64,000 bases of DNA from an uncultured bacterium. GTDB lineage: Bacteria > Elusimicrobiota > Elusimicrobia > Elusimicrobiales > Elusimicrobiaceae. The stretch lies in assembly GCA_949291545.1 (NCBI GenBank), contig CASEWB010000007.1, positions 124,001 to 188,000 on the forward strand, read 5' to 3'. Each line of letters begins with the position of its first letter. The first letter of the stretch is position 1. The position numbers and the translations under genes are program-made. Shown one piece after another: positions 8,101 to 17,093 of the stretch. The notes below the pieces were generated by a model. That model ran no database searches, was not told the DNA's origin, and saw nothing but the letters and a program-made list of their open reading frames with translations.

Positions 8101-9089
8101 CCGTCCCTGCGCGTATAGAACATTTGTTTAAAACTTATACCCGGCGGCGTTTGCTGGGCAAAAATGTGGAAAAACCCGTCCTAAAAGATGTTTCCCTTAC
8201 GCTGGAGGAGAACCACGTTTTGGGCCTTGTGGGCGAGTCCGGCTGCGGCAAAAGCACTTTGTGCAAAGTTTTACTGGGGATTGAAAAACCCACTTCCGGC
8301 ACCGTACAAGTAAACGGCCAAAATGTGCCCTCCCTTTCCAAAAGCGAGTTTAAAAAGCTGCGCCGCGTGTTGCAGGTGGTGTACCAGGACCCCTACTCCA
8401 GCCTCGACCCGCGTATGAATGTGCGCCAACTGCTCAGCGAGCCGTTGGACATACACGGGCTGAAAAAAAATAAACAGGAACGCAAAGAATTTTTAAAGGA
8501 ACTTCTGACGGCCGTAGGCCTTTCGGAAAGCCAGCTGGAGCGTTTCCCGCACGAATTTTCCGGCGGGCAGCGCCAACGCATTTGTATTGCGCGCGCGCTG
8601 GCGTTGAACCCTCAAATTTTGGTGGCGGACGAACCCGTTTCCGCTTTGGACGTATCGGTGCAGGCCCAGATTTTGAATTTATTAAAAGAAATCAAAAAGA
8701 CGCGGCAGCTTTCTATGCTGTTTGTTACGCACGATTTTGCCGTCGCCCGTTTTTTGTGCGACGATATCGCCGTAATGTACCGCGGGCGCATTGTAGAGCG
8801 CGCCCCCGCCGAAGAATTATTCACTAATCCGCAGCACCCGTATACCGAGGCGCTTCTTTCCGCCGTTCCTTCTGCCCACGCGCCGCGCCAGGCGGTGTTT
8901 GCCGGGGCGGAAGCCTCCACCGAACATGCCGAACGGGAAGTGTGGCCCTGCCCGTTTGCCGCCCGTTGCCGCTATGCACAGGCAGCGTGCCAAACGCGTC
9001 CGTTTGCTTTGCAGGAAGTGAAACCGCGCCACGCCTGCGCGTGCTGCGTATTGCCGTTTAAAAATCAAAAAAGTAAATCCGCCGTATAG
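8097..9089 (+). CDS. Oligopeptide/dipeptide ABC transporter ATPase (OppF/DppF type)
   Basis: A 330-residue partner ATPase. Walker A GESGCGKST near residue 44, Q-loop VYQDPYSSLDPRM, signature FSGGQRQRI, Walker B ILVADEPVSALD and the C-terminal oligopeptide-transporter extension (WPCPFAARCRYAQAAC) are present. It overlaps OppD by four bases, so the two ATPases should be made in equal amount and form the heterodimer that drives OppB/OppC. Confidence 0.93.
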   Translation: MTVPARIEHLFKTYTRRRLLGKNVEKPVLKDVSLTLEENHVLGLVGESGCGKSTLCKVLLGIEKPTSGTVQVNGQNVPSLSKSEFKKLRRVLQVVYQDPYSSLDPRMNVRQLLSEPLDIHGLKKNKQERKEFLKELLTAVGLSESQLERFPHEFSGGQRQRICIARALALNPQILVADEPVSALDVSVQAQILNLLKEIKKTRQLSMLFVTHDFAVARFLCDDIAVMYRGRIVERAPAEELFTNPQHPYTEALLSAVPSAHAPRQAVFAGAEASTEHAEREVWPCPFAARCRYAQAACQTRPFALQEVKPRHACACCVLPFKNQKSKSAV

Positions 9090-9100
9090 GAGAATGTGGT

Positions 9101-10246
9101 ATGAAAGACCAAGAACAGCGTTTAGTTGACACTTTTTTATCCTTAATTAAAATTGACAGCGAATCGTTTAATGAAAAAACGATACAGGAATTTTTAGCCA
9201 ACCGTTTAAAAGAATTAGGCTGCAAAGTGTATGTGGATAATGCCGGCAAAAAATATAATACCACCGCCAAAGGCAACGTGATGGGTTTCTTTCCGGGTAC
9301 GACCAAAAGCCAGCCGGTGGTGCTTAGCGCCCATATGGATACGGTATCCCCGGGCAAAAATATTAAACCTATTGTCAAAAAAACGCGCATTACGTCGGAC
9401 GGAACCACCATTTTGGGGGCGGACGACAAAGCCGGTATAGCGATTATTTTGGAAGTTTTGCGCACCCTAAAAGACAAAAACCAGCTGTATCCGCCGGTGG
9501 AGGTTGTCTTTACGCTGACGGAAGAAAGCGGCATGCAGGGAGCAAAAAATTTGGATTATAAAAAGTTAAAAGGCCGCGAAGGGCTGATTTTAGACAACGA
9601 AGAAGTCGGCGAACTGCTGGTGCAGGGCCCGGCTGTCAATACGATAGAAGTGTGGGTCAAAGGTTTGGCGGCGCACGCGGGCGTCTGCCCGGAAAAAGGC
9701 ATTTCCGCTTTGGAAGTGGCGGCCTATGCCCTTTCGCAAATGAAATTGGGCCGTATCGATAAAGAAACGGTGGCCAACTTTGGTGTGGTACAGGGCGGCC
9801 GGGTGACCAATGTGGTGATGGACGAACTGTATTTAAAAGGCGAAGCCCGCAGCTTAAATAATGCCAAACTGGACAAGCAAACCGCCCACATGAAAGCCTG
9901 CTTTGAAAAAGCGGTAAAACACTTTACCAAAAAAATAGACGGAAAAATCCGCAAACCTCAAGTAAAATTTGTTGCCGTCCAGCGGTATCCGGCCGTGCAT
10001 GTGCCCAAAGGGCACCCCATGGTAAAAGCCGTGCTGGCCGCTGGGAAAAAGCAAGGCTTGGATATCCGTGCCGTGGCCTCCGGCGGCGGGTGCGACGCCA
10101 ACATTTTAAGCGGCTTTGGTTTTACGCTGCCAAACTTGGGCGTAGGGTGCCGCAATTGCCATACCCCGGCGGAAACGTTGGAATTAAACGAGTTTTTTAA
10201 AGCGTTTCAAATTACGCTTTCTGCCGTGTTGGCGTACCGGAAATAA
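9101..10246 (+). CDS. M20 family peptidase, PepT-like
   Basis: A 381-residue cytosolic protein without signal peptide, of the M20/M42-like tripeptidase family (PepT-like). Metal and catalytic residues are visible: LSAHMDTVSPG (His, Asp), LGADDKAGIA (bridging Asp), TLTEESGMQG (Glu pair), LDNEE and the last ligand in CRNCHTPAE. It probably hydrolyses imported tri- or dipeptides. It lies between the ATPase and permease genes of the peptide importer with an AGGAG site before ATG, which supports uptake followed by cytosolic hydrolysis. Exact specificity is not readable. Confidence 0.88.
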   Translation: MKDQEQRLVDTFLSLIKIDSESFNEKTIQEFLANRLKELGCKVYVDNAGKKYNTTAKGNVMGFFPGTTKSQPVVLSAHMDTVSPGKNIKPIVKKTRITSDGTTILGADDKAGIAIILEVLRTLKDKNQLYPPVEVVFTLTEESGMQGAKNLDYKKLKGREGLILDNEEVGELLVQGPAVNTIEVWVKGLAAHAGVCPEKGISALEVAAYALSQMKLGRIDKETVANFGVVQGGRVTNVVMDELYLKGEARSLNNAKLDKQTAHMKACFEKAVKHFTKKIDGKIRKPQVKFVAVQRYPAVHVPKGHPMVKAVLAAGKKQGLDIRAVASGGGCDANILSGFGFTLPNLGVGCRNCHTPAETLELNEFFKAFQITLSAVLAYRK

Positions 10247-10269
10247 CGCCTGAATAAGGGAAGGACCGC

Positions 10270-11295
10270 ATGCTAAATTATATTGTAAGAAGGCTTTTAA
10301 TGTTGCCCCTGGTGGTGCTGGGGGTGACGTTTTTGCTGTTCTTTTTAACCCAGCGCCTAAGCCCCGAAATGCGCGCTTCCCTGTATGTAAAAGACCCGCG
10401 CCAAATGGGCGCGCTGGAAGAAGTAATCCGCGAATACGGTCTGCGCGACAACGTGTTTAAGCAATACGGCCGCTGGTTGAAAAATGTAGCCCATGGCGAC
10501 CTTGGCTACAGCCCCAGCGCCAATATGCCCGTTTCGCAGGCGATTAAAGAATATTTGCCCGCTACTATCCAGCTGGCGTTTGTTACCATTTTGTTTGTGG
10601 TGTTTTTTGGCGTATGGTTTGGCTGCGGCTCGGCCATACACAAGGACGAATGGAAAGACATTGTAGCCAGGTTGATTTCGGTGGGAGGGTTTTCGCTGCC
10701 GATATTTGTGCTGGGGCTTATTTTGCTGATGGTTTTCTACGGGCAGCTGGGGTGGTTTGCGCCCGGCGGATATTCCGTACAGACGGACGTGCTCATTCAC
10801 AGCGGGCTGTTTAAAACCTATACGGGCTTCTTGCTCATAGACTCCCTGCTAAACGGCAATTTGCGCGTGTTTTGGGACGTTTTATCCCACCTGGTGCTGC
10901 CGGCGGTTACGCTGTGCATTGGGTCTTTTGCTTTGATGGTGCGCGTGATGCGTTCGAGTATGCTGGAAGAATTAAATAAAGACTACGTCCGCACCGCCCG
11001 CGCCAAAGGGCTCAACAAGTTTCAGGTAGTGTACAAACACGCCGGCAAAAACGCCATTATCCCCGTCATTACGCTGGCCAGCATACAGTTTATCCGTCTG
11101 CTGGGCGGCACGGTGATTGTGGAAACTATTTTTGACTATCCCGGCATCGGACGCTTCGGCGTGATTGCCGCCCAGCAACTGGACATTGCGGGGATATTGG
11201 GCTTCTCGCTGATGGTGGCGGTGCTGTTTGTGCTGGGTAATCTACTTTCGGACATTTTGTATACCGCGGTGGACCCGCGTATCCGTTTGGAATAA
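10270..11295 (+). CDS. Oligopeptide ABC transporter permease (OppB/DppB type)
   Basis: A 341-residue inner-membrane permease with about six transmembrane helices. The N-terminus MLNYIVRRLLMLPLVVLGVTFLLF and HGDLGYS are typical of the family. The ABC-coupling loop is visible: LNKDYVRTARAKGLNKFQVVYKHAGKNA, followed by GGTVIVETIFDYPGIG. It pairs with the next gene to form the membrane channel. Confidence 0.93.
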   Translation: MLNYIVRRLLMLPLVVLGVTFLLFFLTQRLSPEMRASLYVKDPRQMGALEEVIREYGLRDNVFKQYGRWLKNVAHGDLGYSPSANMPVSQAIKEYLPATIQLAFVTILFVVFFGVWFGCGSAIHKDEWKDIVARLISVGGFSLPIFVLGLILLMVFYGQLGWFAPGGYSVQTDVLIHSGLFKTYTGFLLIDSLLNGNLRVFWDVLSHLVLPAVTLCIGSFALMVRVMRSSMLEELNKDYVRTARAKGLNKFQVVYKHAGKNAIIPVITLASIQFIRLLGGTVIVETIFDYPGIGRFGVIAAQQLDIAGILGFSLMVAVLFVLGNLLSDILYTAVDPRIRLE

Positions 11296-11296
11296 T

Positions 11297-12172
11297 ATGA
11301 TAAACGACCGTATTTTAAAACGTATCTATACCAACAAAACCTCCCTTTTTGGGCTGGTGATTGTGGCCTTTTTCCTGTTGGTGGCGTTGTTTGCCCCGGT
11401 GCTGGCACCGGTGGAAAACCCCAACAATGCTTACCAACTGCCGCAGAAAAGCTACCAAATTGCGCCGCAGCCGCCATCGGCCGAAAATTGGTTCGGCACC
11501 ACCGAGCAACAGTACGATTTGTACTACGGTGTGGTATGGGGGACGCGGCTGGCGTTTAAAATCGGGCTGACGGTGACGTTTTTTGCGTTTTTAATCGGGT
11601 TGTTCGTAGGGGGAACGGCGGCGTATTTTGGCGGCAAGACGGACGAAATTTTAATGCGCCTGACGGACGTAGTGTTTGCGGTTCCTTCGCTGGTGCTGGC
11701 AATGGTGATTGCCGCGATGCTGGGGCCGGATATCAAAAATATGATGATTGCGCTGACGGCAGTGGCGTGGCCTTCCTATGCACGGTTGGTGCGTGGGGAT
11801 ATATTATCGGTCAAACAGCGCGACTATGTAACCGCCGCGCGCACGTTGGGCGCACGCGGGCCGCGCATTTTGCTGCGCCATATTTTGCCTAATGCCATTT
11901 ATCCGTCTGTCGTAGTGGCCAGCCTGGACATTGGTTATGTGGTGTTGACCGCTGCTTCGCTTTCGTTTCTGGGGTTGGGCGCGCAGCCCGGCACGGCCGA
12001 TTGGGGCCAGCTGATTGCTATGGCGCGCAACTGGGTGTTGGGCACGCCGGGGCACCCGTTTGCCTATTGGTATACGGTGGTGGCGCCGGGCGGAGCAATT
12101 TTTATGTTTGTGCTGGGCTGGAACTTGCTGGGGGACGCTTTTAGAGATATTTTGGACCCCAGACAAGCCTAA
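11297..12172 (+). CDS. Oligopeptide ABC transporter permease (OppC/DppC type)
   Basis: A 291-residue second permease. I chose the ATG one base after the OppB stop (TAATATG) rather than the in-frame ATG at 11228 inside oppB. It shows the N-terminal helix of OppC proteins (TSLFGLVIVAFFLLVALFAPVLAP), the periplasmic NWFGTTEQQYDLY segment and the coupling loop KQRDYVTAARTLGARGPRILLRHILPNA. It is the last gene of the operon. No clear hairpin follows before the next promoter-like TACTACAAT. Confidence 0.92.
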   Translation: MINDRILKRIYTNKTSLFGLVIVAFFLLVALFAPVLAPVENPNNAYQLPQKSYQIAPQPPSAENWFGTTEQQYDLYYGVVWGTRLAFKIGLTVTFFAFLIGLFVGGTAAYFGGKTDEILMRLTDVVFAVPSLVLAMVIAAMLGPDIKNMMIALTAVAWPSYARLVRGDILSVKQRDYVTAARTLGARGPRILLRHILPNAIYPSVVVASLDIGYVVLTAASLSFLGLGAQPGTADWGQLIAMARNWVLGTPGHPFAYWYTVVAPGGAIFMFVLGWNLLGDAFRDILDPRQA

Positions 12173-12217
12173 ATTTTACTACAATACAAAAAACGACCAT
12201 ATAGTAAAGGGGTGCTT

Positions 12218-13840
12218 ATGATTCGCCGCAAAGATTTGTATACCGCTTTATCCGACAGTGCTTTCCGTTTTCCCGATAAAATCGCTTTAGTGGAAGCCGG
12301 TACCGAAAAGAAAGTTTCCTATCACGAACTTTTAATGCAGGTGGACCGCGCTGCCGATATGTTTTTTGAACACGGCATCCGCAAAGGGGACCGCGTAGCC
12401 GTTGCCCACCGCAACGCCATCGATACCGTGGTGGCTAATTTCGGGTTGTACAAATTGGGGGCGGTGTGCATTCCCATGAACTTTATGGTCACCAAGCCCG
12501 AAGAAATTGAATACATTTTAAATAATTCGGGCGCCAAAGCGGTGGTTACGCAGGCCGAATTTATCCGCCACTATGTAAACTGCCTGCCCAATTTGCCGGC
12601 CGTGCAGTATATTTTTTCTACGGACGAAATTCCGGCATCGGTGGCGGCGGAGCCCAAAATTCAGCTTTTTTGGCAAGAAATTGAAAAATCCACCGTGCAC
12701 GAGGAAACGTCTTCCGCCTGCGCCGGGCTGGAAGATTTGGCCTTTATTCTCTACACTTCTGGTACCACCGGCCTGCCCAAAGGCGCGATGCTTACGCACG
12801 GGAACTTGGCGTCCAACGTAATTTCCTGCGCGCAAATTTTTAAAATTACCGACGAGGATTGTTTCCTCTGCCTGTTGCCGATGTTCCATTCCTTTGCGTG
12901 GACGACGTGCGTGGTCATTCCGCTGTATTTAAATTTAAAAGTAGTTATTGTGGCCAATGTAATGCCGGCCAGCAAATGGCTGGGGGCGATGGGCTCGGAA
13001 AAAGTGACGGTCATTTTGGCTGTTCCGCAGATTTATGCCGTACTGTCCAAAGAAGCCAAAGGTTTAAAGCGGCTCTACCTGCGCTTTTGGCCGTTTAAAA
13101 ACGTGCGCTTTGGCGTTTCCGGCGCCGCTCCGCTGACGCAGGAAATTAAAGACCGGTTTGAACAAAAAATCGGCGTGCCGATATTGGAAGGCTACGGGCT
13201 GACCGAAACCAGCCCGGTGGTAAGTGTTAATACCGAAGAATTGCAAAAAATCAAATCGGTGGGGCCGGCTATCCCGGCAGTTAATACCATTGTGCTGGAC
13301 GACGACGGAAACGAAGTGCCCCGCAACCACGAAGGCGAACTGTGCATCAAAGGCCCGAATGTGTTCCGCGGTTACTGGGGAAACGAAACCGCCACGCGCG
13401 ATGCGTTTACCGAAGACGGCTGGTTCAAAACCGGCGACATCGTGGAAGTGGACGACGACGGGTTTATTTTTATCAAAGACCGCAAGAAAGATATGATTAT
13501 TATCAAAGGGCTGAAAGTGTTTTCCGCCCAAGTGGAAGCGGTCATTTGCGAGCACCCCGGCATTGAAGAATGCGCCATTATCGGCGTGCCGGACGGCCGC
13601 GGCGGCGAATTTGTAAAACTTTACGCCGTTAAAAAAGAAGGGGCGGAAATTGACCCGAACGAATTTAGAAAATTTTTGAAAAACCACCTGGACAATTACA
13701 AACGCCCGCGTGATTTTGAGTTTGTGGACGAGCTGCCCAAAAACGCCTTGCGCAAAGTATTAAAACGCGAACTGCGCAAAGACGCCGTGGCCAAGCTGGC
13801 GGCGCGCGGCGGGGCCGCCCCGGAGGAAAACCTTGCTTGA
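12218..13840 (+). CDS. AMP-forming acyl-CoA synthetase
   Basis: 540 residues of the ANL superfamily, long-chain fatty-acid-CoA ligase type. Visible are the P-loop LYTSGTTGLPKGAML near residue 180, GYGLTETSP, TGDIVEVDDDGF with the hinge region KDRKKDMIIIKGLKVFSAQVE, and the C-terminal catalytic Lys region (RPRDFEFVDELPKNALRKVLKRELR). It activates fatty acids with ATP and CoA; chain length is not readable. ATG is preceded by AAGGGGTGCTT. The gene overlaps the CCA-enzyme gene by eight bases. Confidence 0.9.
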   Translation: MIRRKDLYTALSDSAFRFPDKIALVEAGTEKKVSYHELLMQVDRAADMFFEHGIRKGDRVAVAHRNAIDTVVANFGLYKLGAVCIPMNFMVTKPEEIEYILNNSGAKAVVTQAEFIRHYVNCLPNLPAVQYIFSTDEIPASVAAEPKIQLFWQEIEKSTVHEETSSACAGLEDLAFILYTSGTTGLPKGAMLTHGNLASNVISCAQIFKITDEDCFLCLLPMFHSFAWTTCVVIPLYLNLKVVIVANVMPASKWLGAMGSEKVTVILAVPQIYAVLSKEAKGLKRLYLRFWPFKNVRFGVSGAAPLTQEIKDRFEQKIGVPILEGYGLTETSPVVSVNTEELQKIKSVGPAIPAVNTIVLDDDGNEVPRNHEGELCIKGPNVFRGYWGNETATRDAFTEDGWFKTGDIVEVDDDGFIFIKDRKKDMIIIKGLKVFSAQVEAVICEHPGIEECAIIGVPDGRGGEFVKLYAVKKEGAEIDPNEFRKFLKNHLDNYKRPRDFEFVDELPKNALRKVLKRELRKDAVAKLAARGGAAPEENLA

Positions 13841-15335
13841 TTTAGCACGCGTACTGCGGGACGTTATTCCGCAGGGCCATTATGTGGGGGGAATTGTACG
13901 CAACAGTTTGCTGCGCAGGCAGTCGGCCGATATTGACATTACCTTGCCGCTCTCGGACGTGCGTGCTGCCGCCCAAGAATTAGGCCGCCGCTTAAAAGCC
14001 GCCGTGTTTGAAATGGACCCTGAACTGGGGGTATGGCGGTTGGTTACCCACAAAGAAAAAATACAAATAGATTTGACTGCCTACCAAGGCAAAGATTTAA
14101 AAGCCGATTTAATGCGGCGTGATTTTACCGTCAATGCGCTGGCTTATCCCGTGTCGGCTTTGCCGCAAATTATCATTACGCCGCGCAAAGAAGGCACGGC
14201 GCATATTGTACTAAAAAGACTTCAAAAAAAGCATTTGGTGGATTATACCGGCGGACTAACGGATCTATCCGCCAAAGTGATTGACCGCACCGGCCCGCGC
14301 GTGTTTACGGACGATCCCCTGCGTATGCTGCGGGCGTTTCGCTCGGCGGCGGAGTTGGGCTTTGCCATTTCCGCGCGCACGCTTACGCAAATAAAAAAGG
14401 ATCATGCCCTTATTGTGCAGTCCGCCGGCGAGCGCGTGCACGAAGAATTGGACCGGTTGTTTGCTACCTCCAAAGCCTATGAAAACCTCGTTTTAATGGA
14501 TAAGTGCGGCTTGCTTATGGCGTTGTTCCCGGAACTGGAGCCCCAGCGTGCCTGCGCCGAGGTGTATTACGGCAAAGGCGGTGTGTTTTCCCACACGCTG
14601 GCGGTGTTTAAGCGTATGGAGTACCTGCTGGACCACCTGCCCAAAGCATTTGCCAAATACGCCAAAAAATTGGCTCCGTACGCCAAAAATAAACCCCTTT
14701 ATAAAATGACGGCTTTGCTGCACGATGTGGCCAAGCCCGCCACCGCCAAAAAGGTGGGGGACCGGCTGCGGTTTTTTTATCACGAAGAAAAAGGCGCCAA
14801 AATGGCCAAAACCATTTTGGAGCGCTTGCATTACAGCCGGGCCGATATCCGCCTGATTTGCGCCATGATTGGCGAACATTTGCGCCCTTCCAACTTGGCC
14901 AGCAACGATGTAATTACCGACCGCGGGGCCTATCACTTTTTCCGCGATTTGGGCGATGCCGCCGTGCCCATGCTTTTGTTGTGCTGGGCCGATTACGCAA
15001 GCTATGTTTCCGACGCCCAGCTAAAGCGCATTATGCCCAAAAGCGGGCTGCGTATGATGACGCTGGCCCAGGCACAAAAAACAGCCAACATCGGCAAGAC
15101 CTTGCGTCATATGCAGGTGCTGAATTTGCTGCTTAAAAAATTTTTTGATACGCCCAAAAAAGTCCAGCCGGTCCGCTTGATTACCGGGCGGGACGTGATG
15201 GACGCTTTATCCCTGCCGCCCAGCCCCAAAATAGGCGAGATTTTGGAAGCGGTTGCCGTGGCGCAGGTGGAGGGGAAAGTTTCTTCTAAAGAAGATGCCT
15301 TGGCGTTTATCAAAACCCTGCCGATTGCAAAATAA
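13833..15335 (+). CDS. cca: CCA-adding tRNA nucleotidyltransferase / poly(A) polymerase family with HD domain
   Basis: 500 residues. The N-terminal class-II nucleotidyltransferase head has GGIVRNSLLRRQSADIDITL (metal-binding Asp pair) and MRRDFTVNALAY, followed by the RNA-binding neck (DPLRMLRAFRSAAELGF) and a C-terminal HD phosphohydrolase-like domain (HTLAVFKRMEYL, TALLHDVAKP, GEHLRP). It adds or repairs the 3' CCA of tRNAs. The start is TTG, placed at the right distance from GGAGGAAAA, overlapping the end of the acyl-CoA ligase gene. A tRNA-Gly without an encoded CCA follows 63 bases later. Confidence 0.88.
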   Translation: MLDLARVLRDVIPQGHYVGGIVRNSLLRRQSADIDITLPLSDVRAAAQELGRRLKAAVFEMDPELGVWRLVTHKEKIQIDLTAYQGKDLKADLMRRDFTVNALAYPVSALPQIIITPRKEGTAHIVLKRLQKKHLVDYTGGLTDLSAKVIDRTGPRVFTDDPLRMLRAFRSAAELGFAISARTLTQIKKDHALIVQSAGERVHEELDRLFATSKAYENLVLMDKCGLLMALFPELEPQRACAEVYYGKGGVFSHTLAVFKRMEYLLDHLPKAFAKYAKKLAPYAKNKPLYKMTALLHDVAKPATAKKVGDRLRFFYHEEKGAKMAKTILERLHYSRADIRLICAMIGEHLRPSNLASNDVITDRGAYHFFRDLGDAAVPMLLLCWADYASYVSDAQLKRIMPKSGLRMMTLAQAQKTANIGKTLRHMQVLNLLLKKFFDTPKKVQPVRLITGRDVMDALSLPPSPKIGEILEAVAVAQVEGKVSSKEDALAFIKTLPIAK

Positions 15336-15398
15336 TTTTGGCAAAACTATGTACAGCCGGAAAAAACTTTGCTAAAATAATATCAGCAAACCGTTTAT

Positions 15399-15469
15399 GC
15401 GGGCGTGGTTCAATGGTAGAATGGAAGCTTCCCAAGCTTTAGACGAGGGTTCGATTCCCTTCGCCCGCT
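15399..15469 (+). tRNA. tRNA-Gly (anticodon CCC)
   Basis: A 71-base cloverleaf: acceptor GCGGGCG with CGCCCGC, discriminator T, D-arm with AATGGTAGAAT, anticodon loop TTCCCAA (CCC), and T-arm GAGGGTTCGATTCCCTT. The 3' CCA is not encoded; the next bases are a T-run that may help terminate. A TTTGCTAAAAT promoter box lies just upstream. Confidence 0.95.
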
Positions 15470-15489
15470 TTTTTTAATCAGGAACAACT

Positions 15490-16116
15490 ATGGAAAACGA
15501 AAACCTGGATTTGGATATTAAACCGGCCGGCAATAAAGATTTGTGGCTGTTTTTAATTATTGTAGATATCATTTTCCTGTGTGTTTTTGGGTTTTTTATC
15601 TACAAACATTTTTCCGCGCGTTTGTTTGAAGCGCCCTCTCCGGCCGTGTCCGAACAGACCGAAACCGTAGAAGTTCCCGAAATTACGGAAACGGATATTG
15701 TCGTAACCGACGAGCCCATTGTGGTGGACTCGGTGGCGGCAGCGCCGGTTTCTAATACCGAAGCGGCAGCCGTGGTGCAGCAAGCTCCTAAACCGCAGGA
15801 AGCAAAACCGGCCGAAACGGTTCCTGCCGTGGTTGGCCAGCCGGAAAAGAAAGAAAGCGTAATTATTAAAGTAAACCCCAAGAGCAAATACCGCCGGGTA
15901 ACGTTCCGCTGGTTTGGCGAAGGCAAAAAAGTCTCTATCGTCAGCGGTTTTACGATGGCCAAACCCCAAGCGCTTAAAAAACGCGGCGATTATTGGGAAA
16001 CCACCCTTTCCATTGCTCCGGGTACCTATAAATTCCTCTATATTATAGACGGTAAAAACACGCTGGACCCGTACAGCGAGGAAAAGGACGGACGCTCCTT
16101 GCTGGTAATTGAATAA
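15490..16116 (+). CDS. Membrane-anchored protein with C-terminal glycogen-binding (CBM48/AMPK-type) domain
   Basis: 208 residues. A short cytoplasmic N-terminus is followed by one transmembrane helix (LWLFLIIVDIIFLCVFGFFIY, residues about 18-38). Then comes a long Pro/Ala/Glu/Val-rich linker of about 85 residues (TETVEVPEITETDIVVTDEP and on) and a C-terminal beta domain. That domain, VTFRWFGEGKKVSIVSGF...KKRGDYWETTLSIAPGTYKFLYIIDGKNTLDPYSE, has the fold and Trp/Lys/Asp pattern of the AMPK beta/CBM48 glycogen-binding module. It may tether a glucan or cell-wall glycan to the membrane (inference). It follows tRNA-Gly by 20 bases and ends in a strong terminator. Confidence 0.75.
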   Translation: MENENLDLDIKPAGNKDLWLFLIIVDIIFLCVFGFFIYKHFSARLFEAPSPAVSEQTETVEVPEITETDIVVTDEPIVVDSVAAAPVSNTEAAAVVQQAPKPQEAKPAETVPAVVGQPEKKESVIIKVNPKSKYRRVTFRWFGEGKKVSIVSGFTMAKPQALKKRGDYWETTLSIAPGTYKFLYIIDGKNTLDPYSEEKDGRSLLVIE

Positions 16117-16129
16117 TTTTTAAGCGATA

Positions 16130-16164
16130 AAAAAATCCCCCGGTTTGAGCCGGGGGATTTTTTA
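16130..16164. terminator. Intrinsic terminator after CBM48-like gene
   Basis: An AATCCCCCGG/CCGGGGGATT stem with a T-run follows the plus-strand gene; an A-run on the left makes it potentially bidirectional. Confidence 0.85.
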
Positions 16165-16378
16165 TGCCTAGATTGCAATCGGTCATATAAACAGGAACAG
16201 AATACCCTAATGAACATATGTTGACAGGTTTTTTTGCTAGAGTTTAAGGCGGCAAACCGCCGCTTGCGGCCGTTTGTGCTCCAGTCGGGTTTGTGGTCGG
16301 CTGGGCTAATGCTTGTAAGGAGCGTGAGCCCTTTGAGCGCGGAAAAATGGCCCTTTTGCGGTTGGAAAGAACGACACA
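16165..16378. other. Non-coding segment with a T-tract promoter-like remnant
   Basis: No credible gene. At 16221-16243 it holds TTGACA, GG, seven T, GC, TAGAGT. This has the layout of the pilin promoters but the spacing between boxes is only 11 bases, and no pilin follows. The remainder is GC-rich with short inverted repeats. Confidence 0.35.
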
Positions 16379-16411
16379 AAAACCCGGGGCCGCGTCAATC
16401 GGCCCCGGTGA
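16377..16411 (-). terminator. Intrinsic terminator of lexA-like gene
   Basis: A CCGGGGCC/GGCCCCGG stem is followed on the minus strand by GTTTTTG, 48 bases after the repressor stop. Confidence 0.7.
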
Positions 16412-16458
16412 GGTTACGACTAATCGCCCCAGGTTTCGGCGCCCGAGGCGGCAGGAAA

Positions 16459-17067
16459 TTAACAGCTTACACTGCGCTTGATAATACTGCGCACAATGCC
16501 TTCCACGCGGAAAGAGTCTTTATCGGCAATAATCGGGTTGTATTGCGGGTTTTCGGACTGTAAAATGACGTTTTGCCCGTCTTGCGTAAAGCGTTTTACC
16601 ATCACTTCCCCGTTGTTTACGCACACTACCACATCTTTGTTTTTGGGGTGATTGTTTTGTTCCACAATCAGCCAATCGTGCGGGGCAATGAGGTGCTGCA
16701 TCGAGTCCCCTTTTGCTTCCACCATAAAGCCTTTGCACGCAGGGAAAAAAATCATACTCGGGTCCACCGGCACGATGCGCGTGGGGGTGCCGTCCAAAAG
16801 GGTCCCTTCCGGGCCGCATTTGGCCATACCGTACATTTTTAGATAAATCACGTTGCGTTCCGGGTCCTTTAAAATAATGTAATCGCGCGGGTTAGCCGGA
16901 TTGCGTTTTAAATAGCCTTTCTTTTCCAGCTGCTTAATGTGGTGGAACACCACGCTCTTGCCGCTTACGTTCAAGCGGTCGGCCAGTTCTTCCATTGTCA
17001 GCGGGTCGGAGATGTTCGCTTTCAGAATATCCAACAGTTCGGCTTGTTTTGGGTGAAGGGCTTTCAT
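16459..17067 (-). CDS. lexA: LexA-like SOS repressor (S24 peptidase)
   Basis: 202 residues. The N-terminal winged helix (LHPKQAELLDILKANISDPLTMEELADRLNVSGKSVVFHHIKQLEKKGYL) is followed by an S24 self-cleaving domain with catalytic Ser in AKGDSM and catalytic Lys in GEVMVKRF. The expected cleavage dipeptide is Cys-Gly (MAKCGPEG), as in UmuD, rather than the Ala-Gly of most LexA. The gene has an AGGAGGAGCCT ribosome site. Its promoter overlaps a direct repeat of GTTCTATA, a likely autoregulatory operator. Whether it is the global SOS repressor or a narrower S24 regulator is not decided by sequence. Confidence 0.82.
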   Translation of the reverse strand: MKALHPKQAELLDILKANISDPLTMEELADRLNVSGKSVVFHHIKQLEKKGYLKRNPANPRDYIILKDPERNVIYLKMYGMAKCGPEGTLLDGTPTRIVPVDPSMIFFPACKGFMVEAKGDSMQHLIAPHDWLIVEQNNHPKNKDVVVCVNNGEVMVKRFTQDGQNVILQSENPQYNPIIADKDSFRVEGIVRSIIKRSVSC

Positions 17068-17093
17068 AGGCTCCTCCTGTAACTTTTTGTTTC

